Positions 18,473 to 27,308 of a DNA stretch of 64,000 bases are shown in pieces; the stretch's first letter is position 1, and every line of letters begins with the position of its first letter. The stretch is from contig NZ_VOHE01000005.1 of NCBI RefSeq assembly GCF_007859305.1, positions 172,280 to 236,279 on the forward strand. Direction: 5' to 3'. The notes under the pieces are model-generated. The model saw only the letters and a list, made by a program, of their open reading frames with translations, was not told the DNA's origin and ran no database searches. This DNA comes from Luteimonas wenzhouensis. Its GTDB lineage: Bacteria > Pseudomonadota > Gammaproteobacteria > Xanthomonadales > Xanthomonadaceae. A program made the translations under genes and the position numbers.

Positions 18473-19078
18473 TCAGCGGCGCCCCTGCCCGGTTTCGATG
18501 AAGCGCAGGAACTCCGCCCGGGTGCGCGCGTCCTCGCGGAAGCTGCCGAGCATGGTCGAGGTGACCATGCTCACGCCGCGCTTGTGCACGCCGCGGGTGG
18601 TCATGCACTCGTGGCTGGCGTCCACCACCACGCCCACGCCGTGCGGCGCCAGCGCGCGCTGGATGCAGCCGGCGATCTGCGCGGTCAGCTTCTCTTGCAC
18701 CTGGAAGCGGCGGGCGTAGGCATCGACCACCCGGGCGAGCTTGCTGATCCCCACCACCTTGCCGTCGGGCAGGTAGCCCACGTGCACCCGGCCGATGATC
18801 GGCGCCATGTGGTGCTCGCAGTGGCTTTCGAACTCGATGTCGCGCAGCACGATCATCTCGTCGTAGCCGGCTACCTCCTTGAAGGTGCGGGCCATGTACT
18901 CGTCCGGGTCCAGCCCGTAGCCGCTGAACCATTCGGTGTACGCGTCGACCACGCGCCGCGGGGTGTCGAGCAGGCCTTCGCGCGCCGGATCCTCGCCGGC
19001 CCAGCGCAGCAGGGTGCGCACCGCTTCCTCGGCCTGCGCGCGGGGCACGCCGTTGCGCATGTCGTTGTCGTGGCTCAC
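18473..19078 (-). CDS. folE: GTP cyclohydrolase I
   Basis: This 201-residue enzyme converts GTP to 7,8-dihydroneopterin triphosphate, the first step of tetrahydrofolate synthesis. The zinc ligands C87, H90 (CEHH) and C158 (SHECMTTRG) are present with the same 71-residue spacing as in E. coli Fol[21 protein letters not shown] and the KRGVSMVTS region are standard. Its length and start (ATG 19078) fit the short bacterial form. The later pathway genes folB and folK are 42 kb away in this window. It is followed immediately by the YchJ-like gene. Confidence 0.97.
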   Translation of the reverse strand: MSHDNDMRNGVPRAQAEEAVRTLLRWAGEDPAREGLLDTPRRVVDAYTEWFSGYGLDPDEYMARTFKEVAGYDEMIVLRDIEFESHCEHHMAPIIGRVHVGYLPDGKVVGISKLARVVDAYARRFQVQEKLTAQIAGCIQRALAPHGVGVVVDASHECMTTRGVHKRGVSMVTSTMLGSFREDARTRAEFLRFIETGQGRR

Positions 19079-19127
19079 GGCGACTCCTGCCTGTGGGATC
19101 CGGGCGGACTATGGTAGCGTCCGCCGC

Positions 19128-20624
19128 TCAGGGACGGGACGCCACCCGGCGCTCGGGCGCCTGCGCGTCGGGCAGCTCGCGCCGCCCGGCGATGCGCTCG
19201 CGTTCGGGCACGTGCCGCGGCCAGCCGCCGGCCAGCGCCTTGTACAGCGCCACGGCGCTGGCGACGCTGCGGGTGCGCCCTTCGGCGAACGCGTCCTCGG
19301 CCTGCAGCTGCACGCGTTCGGCGTCGAGCACCTCCAGCAGACCCGAGGCACCGGCCTCGTACCGGGCGCGCGCCAGCCGGGCGGCCACGGCCGCATCGCG
19401 CGCCGCGCGCTCCAGGTGCGCGTCGGCCACGCGCGTGCGCGAGTGCCGTACCAGCGCGTTCTCCGTGTCCTCGAGCGCCAGCAGCACCGCCTGCTGCCAG
19501 CGCGCCAGCTCGCCCTCGGCCTCGGCGTTGGCCGCGGCGATGCGCGCGCGCACCCGGCCCACGTCGAGGAACGACCAGTCGATGCCCAGCGCCACGATCC
19601 GGGTCTCGCTGTCGCGTTCGAACAGGGCGCCGGCGTCGATCGCCTGGGTGCCGACCAGGCCGCCCAGGGTGAGGCGCGGGAACAGGTCGGCGGTGGCGAC
19701 GCCGATGCGCGCGGTCGCCGCGTGCAGGCGCGCCTCGGCGGCGGCCACGTCCGGGCGCGCGCGCAGCAGGTCGCCGGGAGTCCCCGGATCGATCCGCGGC
19801 GGCAGCGCCGGCAGCGGCGCCGGCGGCGACAGTTCCGCGACCAGCGCGCCCGGGTCGCGGCCGGTGAGCACCGCCAGCCGGTGCATCGCCACCTGGACCT
19901 GCGCCTCCAGCGCGGGGATGGTCGCGGCGGTGCCCTCGAGCTGGGCCCGGGCGCGGGCGGTGTCGAACTCGGTCCCGGCGCCGGCGTCCAGGCGCGCGGT
20001 CACCAGTTCGAGCGTGCGCTGCTGGTTGTCGCGGTTGGCGCGGGCCACGCGCAGGCGTTCCTGGGTGCCGCGCAGCTCCACGTAGGCGCGCGCGACCTCG
20101 CCGGCCACCGCCACCTGCAGCGCGCGCAGGTCCGCGGCGCTCGCTTCGGCCCCGGCGCGGCCGGCCTCGATCGCGCGCCGCACCCGGCCGAACAGGTCCA
20201 GCTCCCAGCTGGCGGCGATGCCGGCGCTCCACGACTCGTCGTCGCGCGCCTCGCGCGGCGTGCCCGGCGCCTGGTCGGCGCTGCTGCGCACGTCGGCGGC
20301 CTCGCCGTGGGCGGTGATCGTGGGCAGGGCGTCGAAGCGCGCGCCGCGCAGCAGCGCGTTGGCGCGGTCGAACCGGGCCAGCGCGACGCGCAGGTCGTGG
20401 TTGGACTGCAGTGCCTCGTCGACCAGGCGCGCCAGCAGCGGATCATCCAGGCCCTGCAGGAAGGCATCGTCGAAGGCGGCTGGCGCGGCGGCGCCCGGGG
20501 TGGCGGCCGCGTCCGCTTCGAAGCGTCCGGGTACCGCCATGTGCGGGCGGACGTGGTCCGGGCCGGCCATGCAGGCCGTGAGCAGCGCGGCGGCGAGCGC
20601 AGTGATGGCCAGTGGCTTCACCAT
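19128..20624 (-). CDS. Outer-membrane efflux lipoprotein, NodT/OprM family
   Basis: This is a 498-residue outer-membrane channel of a tripartite efflux pump. The start at 20624 gives a lipoprotein signal with lipobox LLTAC (Cys at about 18). Two OEP repeats follow (about residues 60-265 and 275-480), with the conserved ASWELDLFGRVRRA and IDWSFLDVGRVRARIAAANAEA patterns of the alpha-helical barrel. It is the last gene of the leftward efflux operon; its ATG overlaps the last codons and stop of the upstream SDR gene by 7 bases. Together with the adaptor and RND pump it should expel small hydrophobic compounds across both membranes. Confidence 0.93.
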   Translation of the reverse strand: MVKPLAITALAAALLTACMAGPDHVRPHMAVPGRFEADAAATPGAAAPAAFDDAFLQGLDDPLLARLVDEALQSNHDLRVALARFDRANALLRGARFDALPTITAHGEAADVRSSADQAPGTPREARDDESWSAGIAASWELDLFGRVRRAIEAGRAGAEASAADLRALQVAVAGEVARAYVELRGTQERLRVARANRDNQQRTLELVTARLDAGAGTEFDTARARAQLEGTAATIPALEAQVQVAMHRLAVLTGRDPGALVAELSPPAPLPALPPRIDPGTPGDLLRARPDVAAAEARLHAATARIGVATADLFPRLTLGGLVGTQAIDAGALFERDSETRIVALGIDWSFLDVGRVRARIAAANAEAEGELARWQQAVLLALEDTENALVRHSRTRVADAHLERAARDAAVAARLARARYEAGASGLLEVLDAERVQLQAEDAFAEGRTRSVASAVALYKALAGGWPRHVPERERIAGRRELPDAQAPERRVASRP

Positions 20625-21349
20625 GGCAGCGTCTCCCCCTGGTGGAAGAAGCCGCCGTTCGGCCCGTCGGGGCCGACCAGCGCCAGCTGCACGCTGGTGC
20701 GGGCGCCCTCGGCGACGTCGAGTTCGGCGCCGGGGTTCATGTCGGTCCTCACGTTGCCCGGATGGATCGCGTTGACCTTGATCGCGGTCTCGCGCAGTTC
20801 GTAGGCGAGCTGCACCGTCCACGCGTTCACCGCGGTCTTGGACACGTTGTAGGCCGGGACCTTGACCGCGTAGTAGGTCGAGGCCGGGTCGGCCTGCAGC
20901 GTGGTCGAGCCGAGCACGCTCGAGACGTTGACCACGCGCCCGGCGGCCGAGCCGCGCAGCAGCGGCAGGAACGCGCGCGTCACCTCGACCAGGCCGAACA
21001 GGTTGGTCTCGAAGGTCCGTCGCCAGACCTCGAGCGGTTGCTGCGAGGGCGACTTGTCCCAGTCGTCGAGTGCGATGCCGGCGTTGTTGACCAGGATGTC
21101 GAGCCGGCCGTGGCGGCGTTCGACCTGGCGCGCGGCGGCGGCGATGCTGTCGGCGTCGGTGACGTCGAGCACCGCCGCCTCGACCGGCAGTCCCTGCGAC
21201 TGGAGGCCGAGCGCGGCCTCGACCGCGCGCCCGCGGTCGCGCCCGGCAAGCAGGGTGTGCACGCCGGCGCTGGCCAGCTGGCGCACGGTTTCCAGGCCGA
21301 TGCCGCGGGTGGCGCCGGTGACCAGGGCGATTGGGGTGGAAGCTGTCAT
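20618..21349 (-). CDS. SDR family oxidoreductase (classical), in efflux operon
   Basis: This 243-residue protein is a classical short-chain dehydrogenase/reductase. TGATRGIG (residues 12-19) is the nucleotide-binding loop, NNAG follows, VNVSS holds the catalytic serine and YNVSK the tyrosine and lysine. An insertion before YNVSK (STYYAVKVPA) recalls the carbonyl-reductase-like branch that uses NADPH. The substrate is unknown. It lies between the RND pump gene (100 bp upstream) and the channel gene (7-bp overlap), so it is expressed with the pump and may modify an effluxed carbonyl compound; this is inference. Confidence 0.9.
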   Translation of the reverse strand: MTASTPIALVTGATRGIGLETVRQLASAGVHTLLAGRDRGRAVEAALGLQSQGLPVEAAVLDVTDADSIAAAARQVERRHGRLDILVNNAGIALDDWDKSPSQQPLEVWRRTFETNLFGLVEVTRAFLPLLRGSAAGRVVNVSSVLGSTTLQADPASTYYAVKVPAYNVSKTAVNAWTVQLAYELRETAIKVNAIHPGNVRTDMNPGAELDVAEGARTSVQLALVGPDGPNGGFFHQGETLPW

Positions 21350-21449
21350 GGGAAGGGATCCTTTGCGGTGGGGGAGGGGCGTGGCCGCGGGCGGCCGCGC
21401 GGGTGGCGTGGATCCGGCCGGCGGCGCCGGCGCGGATCCGCGCCGGGGT

Positions 21450-24400
21450 TCAGGCGTCGACCCGGGCCGACGCGTGCGCGGCGGCGTGCTGCGGTGCGTG
21501 CGAAACCAGCGGCCGGTTGGCGAGCTTGCGCAGGGCGACGTAGAACACCGGGGTGAGGAACAGGCCGAACGCGGTCACGCCCAGCATCCCGGCGAACACG
21601 GTGACGCCGGTGACCGAGCGCACCTCCGCGCCCGCGCCCGACGACAGCACCAGCGGCACGGTGCCGGCGATGAACGCCACCGAGGTCATGATGATCGGAC
21701 GCAGGCGCAGCCGGCAGGCCTCGAGCGCGGCCTCGACGATACCCTTGCCCTGCAACTCGAGTTCGCGCGCGAACTCGACGATCAGGATCGCGTTCTTGCA
21801 GGCCAGGCCCATCAGCACCACCAGCCCGACCTGGACGAACACGTTGTTGTCGCCGCCGGTCAGCCAGACGCCGGCCAGCGCCGAGAGCATGGTCATCGGC
21901 ACGATCAGGATCACCGCAAGCGGCAGGGTCCAGCTTTCGTACAGCGCCGCCAGCACCAGGAAGGCCAGCAGCACCGCGAGCGGGAACACCACCAGCGACG
22001 CATCGCCCTGGGTCGCCTGCTGGTAGCTCAGGTCGCTCCATTCGATCGCCATGCCCGGCGGCAGCACCTGCCCGGCGAGCGCGGTGACCTGCGCCATCGC
22101 CTGGCCCGAGGACAGCACCCGCGGATCGGCCTCGCCCATCAGGTCGGCGGCCGGATAGCCGTTGAAGCGGATCACCGGGTCGGGGCCGTAGGCCTGGCGG
22201 ATGTCGACCACCGAGCCGATCGGCACCATGTCCCCGGCGGCGTTGCGGGTGCGCAGGTTGGCGATGTCCTCGACCTGGTCGCGGAACGGGCCGTCGGCCT
22301 GGGCGATCACCTGCCAGGTCCGGCCGAACATGTTGAAGTCGTTGACGTAGGCCGAACCCAGGTAGGTCTGCAGGGTCTCGAACAGCCCGGTCAGCGGCAC
22401 ACCCTGGGCCTTGGCCTTGGCCCGGTCGACGTTGGCCTCGAGCTGCGGCACGTTGGCCTGGTAGCTGGTGATCGGGAAGCCCAGCCCGGGGGTTTGCGCG
22501 GCCGCGCCCTGGAAGGCCTGCACCGCGTCCTGCAGCGCACCGTAGCCCAGCCGGGTGCGGTCCTCGACGAACAGCGACCAGCCCGAACCATTGCCCAGGC
22601 CCTGGATCGGCGGCGGCATGAAGGCGAAGGTGAAGCCGTCCTGGATCGCGCCCAGCTTCTGGTTGAGCTCGGCGGTGATCTCCTCGGCGCTGCGCGAGCG
22701 CTCCGAGAACGGATCGAGGGTGAAGAACACCACGCCATGGTTGGGCGTGTTGGTGAACTGCAACGGGTTCAGCCCCGGGAACGCGACCTCGTTGCGGATG
22801 CCGTCGATCTCCATGGCGATCGCGGCCATGCGCTTCATCACCGCGTCGGTGCGTTCGATCGAGGCGCCCTCGGGCATCTTCACCCCGGCGATCAGGTACA
22901 GCTTGTCCTGCACCGGGATGAAGCCGGCCGGCACCGCCTTGAACATCAGCGCCGCCCCCGCCAGCAGCACCAGGTAGACCACGAACACCGCGCCGCGGCG
23001 GCCCAGCGCACGCGCCACCGCGCCCTCGTAGCGGCCTGCGCTGCGGCCGAAGAAGCGGTTGAAGGGACGGAAGATCCAGCCGAACAGGCGGTCGATCAGG
23101 CGCGTTGGCGCGTCCGGCGCCGCGTCGCGCGGCCGCAGCAGCTTGGCCGCCAGCGCCGGCGACAGGGTCAGCGAGTTGATCGCCGAGATCACGGTCGAGA
23201 TCGCGATCGTGACCGCGAACTGCTTGTAGAACTGGCCGGTCACGCCGTCCAGGAACGCCATCGGCACGAACACCGCGCACAGCACCAGGGCGATGGCGAT
23301 GATCGGCCCGGACACCTCGCGCATGGCCAGGTGCGCGGCCTCGAGCGGGCTCGCGCCTTCCTCGATGTGGCGCTCGACGTTCTCCACCACCACGATCGCG
23401 TCGTCGACGACGATTCCGATCGCCAGCACCAGGCCGAACAGGGTCAGGGTGTTGATCGAGTAGCCCAGCAGGTACAGCACCGCGAACGTGCCGACCACCG
23501 ACACCGGCACCGCCAGCAGCGGGATGATCGAAGCGCGCCAGGTCTGCAGGAACAGGATCACCACCAGCACCACCAGCAGGGTGGCCTCGAGCAGGGTGGT
23601 GATCACCGACCTGATCGAGTCGCGCACGAACACCGTGGTGTCGTAGATCGACTGGATCTCCACGCCCGGCGGCAGCCGCGGGCGCAGCTCGTCCATCTTG
23701 GCGATCACCGCGTCGCGGATCTGCAGCGCGTTGGCGCCCGGCGCCTGGAAGATGCCGATCGCGGCGGCGTTCTTGCCGTCCAGGCGCGCGCGCAGGGTGT
23801 AGTCGCCCGCGGCCAGTTCGATTCGGGCCACGTCGCGCAGGCGCACGATCTCGCCCCCGGCGCCGGCCTTGAGCACGATGTCGCCGAACTCCTCGACGCT
23901 CTCCAGCCGTCCGCGCGCGTTGATCGGCAGCAGGAAGTCGCTGCCGTTGGCCATCGGCTCGGCGCCGAGCTGGCCGGCCGACACCTGCACGTTCTGCTCG
24001 CGCACCGCGCGCAGCACGTCGCCGGCGGTGAGCCCGCGCGCGGCCACCCGGTCGGGGTCGAGCCAGATCCGCATCGCGTAGTCGCCGCCGCCGAACAGCT
24101 GCGCGTCGCCGACGCCGTCGATCCGGGCCAGTTCGTCGCGCACGTGCAGGCGCATGTAGTTGCGCAGGTACAGCGAGTCGTAGCGGCCGTCCTCGGAGGT
24201 CAGGTGGACGACCATCAGGAACACCGGCGACTGCTTCTGGGTGGTCACGCCCTGGCGGCGCACGTCCTCTGGCAGGCGCGCCAGCGCCTGCGAGACGCGG
24301 TTCTGAACCTTCACCGTGGCATCGTCTGGGTCGGTACCCGGGCGGAAGGTCACGGTGAGCTGCAGCACGCCGTCGGAGCCGGCGACGGACTTGACGTACA

Positions 24401-24632
24401 TCATGTCCTCCACGCCGGTGATCGCCTCCTCGAGCGGGGTCGCCACCGTCTCGGAGATTTCCTTCGGGTTTGCGCCCGGGTACACGGTGCGCACCACCAC
24501 CGAGGGCGGCACCACCTCCGGGTATTCGCCGATCGGAAGCAGCGGGATCGAGATCAGGCCGGCGGCGAAGATCACGATCGACAGCACCGCGGCGAAGATG
24601 GGTCGGTCGATGAAGAACCTGGAGAAGTCCAT
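21450..24632 (-). CDS. RND efflux pump, inner-membrane permease (HAE1/AcrB-like)
   Basis: This is a 1060-residue trimeric proton-driven exporter. The N-terminus MDFSRFFIDRPIFAAVLS is typical of HAE1 permeases and fixes the start at ATG 24632 (AAGGA ten bases upstream). Twelve membrane helices are arranged 1+5 and 1+5 around two large periplasmic loops. VDDAIVVVENVERH in TM4 has the paired aspartates of the proton relay, and the duplicate half ends in a standard C-terminus. Length and layout are normal. A 259-bp gap separates it from the adaptor gene upstream, longer than elsewhere in the cluster, so a second promoter is possible. Substrates cannot be predicted. Confidence 0.97.
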   Translation of the reverse strand: MDFSRFFIDRPIFAAVLSIVIFAAGLISIPLLPIGEYPEVVPPSVVVRTVYPGANPKEISETVATPLEEAITGVEDMMYVKSVAGSDGVLQLTVTFRPGTDPDDATVKVQNRVSQALARLPEDVRRQGVTTQKQSPVFLMVVHLTSEDGRYDSLYLRNYMRLHVRDELARIDGVGDAQLFGGGDYAMRIWLDPDRVAARGLTAGDVLRAVREQNVQVSAGQLGAEPMANGSDFLLPINARGRLESVEEFGDIVLKAGAGGEIVRLRDVARIELAAGDYTLRARLDGKNAAAIGIFQAPGANALQIRDAVIAKMDELRPRLPPGVEIQSIYDTTVFVRDSIRSVITTLLEATLLVVLVVILFLQTWRASIIPLLAVPVSVVGTFAVLYLLGYSINTLTLFGLVLAIGIVVDDAIVVVENVERHIEEGASPLEAAHLAMREVSGPIIAIALVLCAVFVPMAFLDGVTGQFYKQFAVTIAISTVISAINSLTLSPALAAKLLRPRDAAPDAPTRLIDRLFGWIFRPFNRFFGRSAGRYEGAVARALGRRGAVFVVYLVLLAGAALMFKAVPAGFIPVQDKLYLIAGVKMPEGASIERTDAVMKRMAAIAMEIDGIRNEVAFPGLNPLQFTNTPNHGVVFFTLDPFSERSRSAEEITAELNQKLGAIQDGFTFAFMPPPIQGLGNGSGWSLFVEDRTRLGYGALQDAVQAFQGAAAQTPGLGFPITSYQANVPQLEANVDRAKAKAQGVPLTGLFETLQTYLGSAYVNDFNMFGRTWQVIAQADGPFRDQVEDIANLRTRNAAGDMVPIGSVVDIRQAYGPDPVIRFNGYPAADLMGEADPRVLSSGQAMAQVTALAGQVLPPGMAIEWSDLSYQQATQGDASLVVFPLAVLLAFLVLAALYESWTLPLAVILIVPMTMLSALAGVWLTGGDNNVFVQVGLVVLMGLACKNAILIVEFARELELQGKGIVEAALEACRLRLRPIIMTSVAFIAGTVPLVLSSGAGAEVRSVTGVTVFAGMLGVTAFGLFLTPVFYVALRKLANRPLVSHAPQHAAAHASARVDA

Positions 24633-24891
24633 GGGGGCATGTCCTTGCGGCCGTGGCCGCGGTCGCCGCGCGTGCGCGGCAGGAGGGGAAGATCCCGGCC
24701 CGGCGGCCCGCCCGCCGAGGGAGGGAGCGGGAAGGCCGCCAGCCGGGCGGGCCGCGGGGGGAACGGCCCGGGGGGAACCGGTCCGCCGCGGGTCGCCCCG
24801 CTGGCGGTCGTGCACCTCGCGTCGCCGGCGGCGGCGGAGGCTGGTCTGTGCGGTGGTGCGTTGCGCAGGCCGGTGGCCGGACCGGGCGGCG

Positions 24892-26094
24892 TCAGCGGCC
24901 GCCCGGCCCCGCCTGGGCGACGACGTCGGCGTCGCCGGCCGGCGCCATCGCCACTTCGGTGGGCGCGACCGGCATGCCGGGCATGAACACCCGCTGCACG
25001 CCGCTCACGATCACGCGGTCCTCCGGCGACAGGCCCGCGCGCACCACGCGCAGCCCGTCCTCGATCACGCGGCCAAGTTCCACGTCGCGGCGCTGCGCGG
25101 TGTCGTCCTCGCCCAGCACCCAGACGTACTTGCGGTCCTGGTCGGTGAGCACCGCCTTGTCGTCGACCAGCAGCGCCCGCGTCTGCTGTGCGCCCGCCAG
25201 CTGGACCCGGGCGAACAGGCCCGGGGTGAACAGCCCGTCGGGGTTGCGCAGCACCGCGCGCGCACGGATCGTGCCGGTGGCCGGATCGACCTGGTTGTCG
25301 ATGAAGTCGAGCGTGCCCGCGTGCGGCAGCCCGTCCTCGCCGGCCAGGCCCACGCGCACCACGCGGCCGTCTCCGTCGCGGCCGGAGCCGGCGTCGCGGC
25401 TGTAGCGCAGCCAGGTCTGTTCGTCGGCTTCGAAGTACACGTGCACCGGATCCTGCGAGACCACGGTGGTGAGCACGGTGGCGTCGGCCTGGGCGAGGTT
25501 GCCCACCGTGACCAGCGCGCGCCCGGCGCGGCCGTCGATCGGCGCCCGCACCTGGGTGAACTGCAGGTCCAGGCGGGCGGCCGCCACCGCGGCCTCCGCC
25601 GCGCGCACCGCCGCATGGCCCTGGGCGTTGGCCGCGTTGCGGGTCTCGAATTCCTCGCGCGAGATCGCGCGCGCCTCGACCAGGGCCTGCGCCCGCTCGT
25701 GCTGGGCCGCCGCCAGCCGTGCCTCGCTGCGCGCGCGCGCCAGCTCCGCTTCGGCGCGGGCCAGCGCGGCGCGGTACGGGCGCGGGTCGATCTCGAACAG
25801 CAAGTCGCCCTTGCGCACCAGCTGGCCTTCCTCGAAGGCCACCCGCTGCACGTAGCCGCTGACCCGGGGGCGCAGCTCGACGGTCTCGACCGCGGCCACG
25901 CGGCCGGTGAAGTCGTCCCACTGGCGCACTTCGCGCTCGAGGACGCGGGCGACGCTCACTTCCGGCGCGGGCATCGCGTCGGCGCCGTCGGAGGCGTTGG
26001 AGCTGCAGGCGGTGGCGAGCGCCGCGGCCAGCAGCGGCGGCAGCAGGCGCGCGACGCGCCGTCCGGGGGAGGGGAATCGTCGATCAATGTTCAT
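24892..26094 (-). CDS. RND efflux periplasmic adaptor (MFP) subunit
   Basis: This 400-residue lipoprotein bridges the RND pump and outer-membrane channel. The signal ends at ALATAC (lipobox Cys about residue 30). VELRPRVSGYVQRVAF is the first half of the lipoyl/barrel-sandwich domain, a long alpha-hairpin with repeated Ala/Arg/Glu follows, and QVRAPIDGRAGRALVTVGN-like sequence is the second half. The beta-barrel and membrane-proximal domains complete the protein. ATG 26094 has an AGGA site and overlaps the end of the upstream SDR-like gene by 11 bases. There are no obvious defects. Confidence 0.95.
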   Translation of the reverse strand: MNIDRRFPSPGRRVARLLPPLLAAALATACSSNASDGADAMPAPEVSVARVLEREVRQWDDFTGRVAAVETVELRPRVSGYVQRVAFEEGQLVRKGDLLFEIDPRPYRAALARAEAELARARSEARLAAAQHERAQALVEARAISREEFETRNAANAQGHAAVRAAEAAVAAARLDLQFTQVRAPIDGRAGRALVTVGNLAQADATVLTTVVSQDPVHVYFEADEQTWLRYSRDAGSGRDGDGRVVRVGLAGEDGLPHAGTLDFIDNQVDPATGTIRARAVLRNPDGLFTPGLFARVQLAGAQQTRALLVDDKAVLTDQDRKYVWVLGEDDTAQRRDVELGRVIEDGLRVVRAGLSPEDRVIVSGVQRVFMPGMPVAPTEVAMAPAGDADVVAQAGPGGR

Positions 26095-26941
26095 CGTGGA
26101 CACTTCCTGGTGGCGTGGGGGAGGCGATGGCGTCGAGCAGCGTCCGCGCCGCGCGCATGTGGCGTGCGGGCAGCACGTCGCCGGCGGTGGTGCGGTGCGC
26201 GCGGATGCCGTGGAACGATGCGGCGGCGGCGGGCGTGCCGGCAATGACTGCGGAAGTCATTTCGCCGGCGTAGTCGTGGATCGGCGCCGGACACTGGTGG
26301 CGCGCTTCGTCGAGCATCGCCAGCGCGCGACGCCCAAGTGCCAGCGCCGCGGGCGAATCGGCCGCGACCGGCGCGTCCATCGACAGCAGCTGCACGCGCT
26401 GGCCCTCGCGCCCTGCTTCCTCGTGCAGCACGCGCGCCATCATCCGCAGTGCCGCGGCCGCGATCGAGCAGTGGCCGTAGCCGGCCCACGGATAGCGTCC
26501 GCCGGGCCCGCCGATCAGCACGTAGCCCGCGCTGCCTTCGGCCAGCAGCGGCAACAGGTGGCGCGCGGCGAACAGGTGCGGCAGCAGGTCCTGGTCGAGC
26601 GTGCGCTGCAGGACCTCGGCCGGTTCGTCGATCAGGCGCCCGCACGGATGCGAGCCGGCCAGGCTGGCGACGACGCCGTCGACGACGAGGCCCGGCGTCC
26701 GCAGCCGTCGCGCCAGCGCGGCCGCGTCGGCGTCGCTGGCGACGGGGGCGAGCAGCGCGCGCAGGCGGCCCTGTGGATGGCGGCCGGACAGCGCTTGGCG
26801 GGTGGCGTCGTCCATGCCCACGGCCAGCACCGCGCGGCCGGCGGCCAGCGCCGCCTCGACCACGCCGCGGCCGGCGGCGCTGCCGGCGCCGAGCACGACC
26901 AGGGCGCGACCCATTGTCCCGGAATCAATTATCCCGCTCAT
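26084..26941 (-). CDS. SDR-fold protein with altered active site, in efflux operon
   Basis: This 285-residue protein has a Rossmann-type N-terminus (VVLGAGSAAGRGVVEAAL, residues about 13-30) and the general size of an SDR. At the catalytic position it reads YGHCSIAAAALR, so the Tyr-X3-Lys pair is not conserved (Ser or Ile where Lys belongs). It may be a binding or regulatory protein, or use different chemistry; similar atypical SDR-like proteins exist beside LysR-regulated efflux genes. ATG 26941 overlaps the stop of the upstream small gene as ATGA; a later start at 26914 would begin at the glycine motif. Its end overlaps the adaptor gene by 11 bases. Confidence 0.8.
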   Translation of the reverse strand: MSGIIDSGTMGRALVVLGAGSAAGRGVVEAALAAGRAVLAVGMDDATRQALSGRHPQGRLRALLAPVASDADAAALARRLRTPGLVVDGVVASLAGSHPCGRLIDEPAEVLQRTLDQDLLPHLFAARHLLPLLAEGSAGYVLIGGPGGRYPWAGYGHCSIAAAALRMMARVLHEEAGREGQRVQLLSMDAPVAADSPAALALGRRALAMLDEARHQCPAPIHDYAGEMTSAVIAGTPAAAASFHGIRAHRTTAGDVLPARHMRAARTLLDAIASPTPPGSVHDEH

Positions 26942-27183
26942 GGGAATGTTTCTCCCGTCAGAGGGATGTCTTCGACCCTGCAGGCCGCCGCGAACACCCG
27001 ATCGACCAGCCACAGCACGCCCGGCAACAGGGCCAGGGTGAGGGCTGCGCCAAGCAGCCAGCTCCAGCCGGCGCCAACAGCAAACCATTGATCGATAAGG
27101 AGTGCGCTCAGGGCCAACAGGTCCACGGCCAGCAGCATGGCGAGGCTGGCGCGGGAGAGCTGGCGGTGCGGGACGGCGGGCAT
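26938..27183 (-). CDS. Small two-helix membrane protein at head of efflux operon
   Basis: This 81-residue protein has two hydrophobic helices (LAMLLAVDLLALSALLIDQW and WLLGAALTLALLPGVLWLV) joined by a short loop. It ends by ATGA overlap with the SDR-like gene, so it is the first gene of the efflux operon. ATG 27183 is chosen; a GTG at 27222 would add 13 residues but leave almost no room for a leader after the operator region. No family was recognised; small membrane proteins at the head of RND operons sometimes modulate the pump, but that is only a suggestion. Confidence 0.65.
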   Translation of the reverse strand: MPAVPHRQLSRASLAMLLAVDLLALSALLIDQWFAVGAGWSWLLGAALTLALLPGVLWLVDRVFAAACRVEDIPLTGETFP

Positions 27184-27234
27184 GGCAGCGGTCCGTCGGT
27201 GGGGATGGCGCACATCCTGCACCTCGAATCAGGA

Positions 27235-27255
27235 CTTGATTAGTCCCCAATCAAG
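27235..27255. promoter_or_regulatory. Candidate LysR operator: perfect 7-7-7 inverted repeat
   Basis: CTTGATT (27235-27241) and AATCAAG (27249-27255) are perfect inverted arms around a 7-nt spacer, in the 125-bp region between the LysR gene and the efflux operon. It contains a T-N11-A type LysR box. On the + strand, TTGATT (27236-27241) and AATAAT (27258-27263) with 16 bp between could be the regulator's own promoter, so binding would cover it. This is inference from position and symmetry. Confidence 0.65.
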
Positions 27256-27308
27256 GGAATAATTGTCCAGCAGGCGGGCCAATCCAACCGACGCAGCCGG
27301 AGGCCGCG

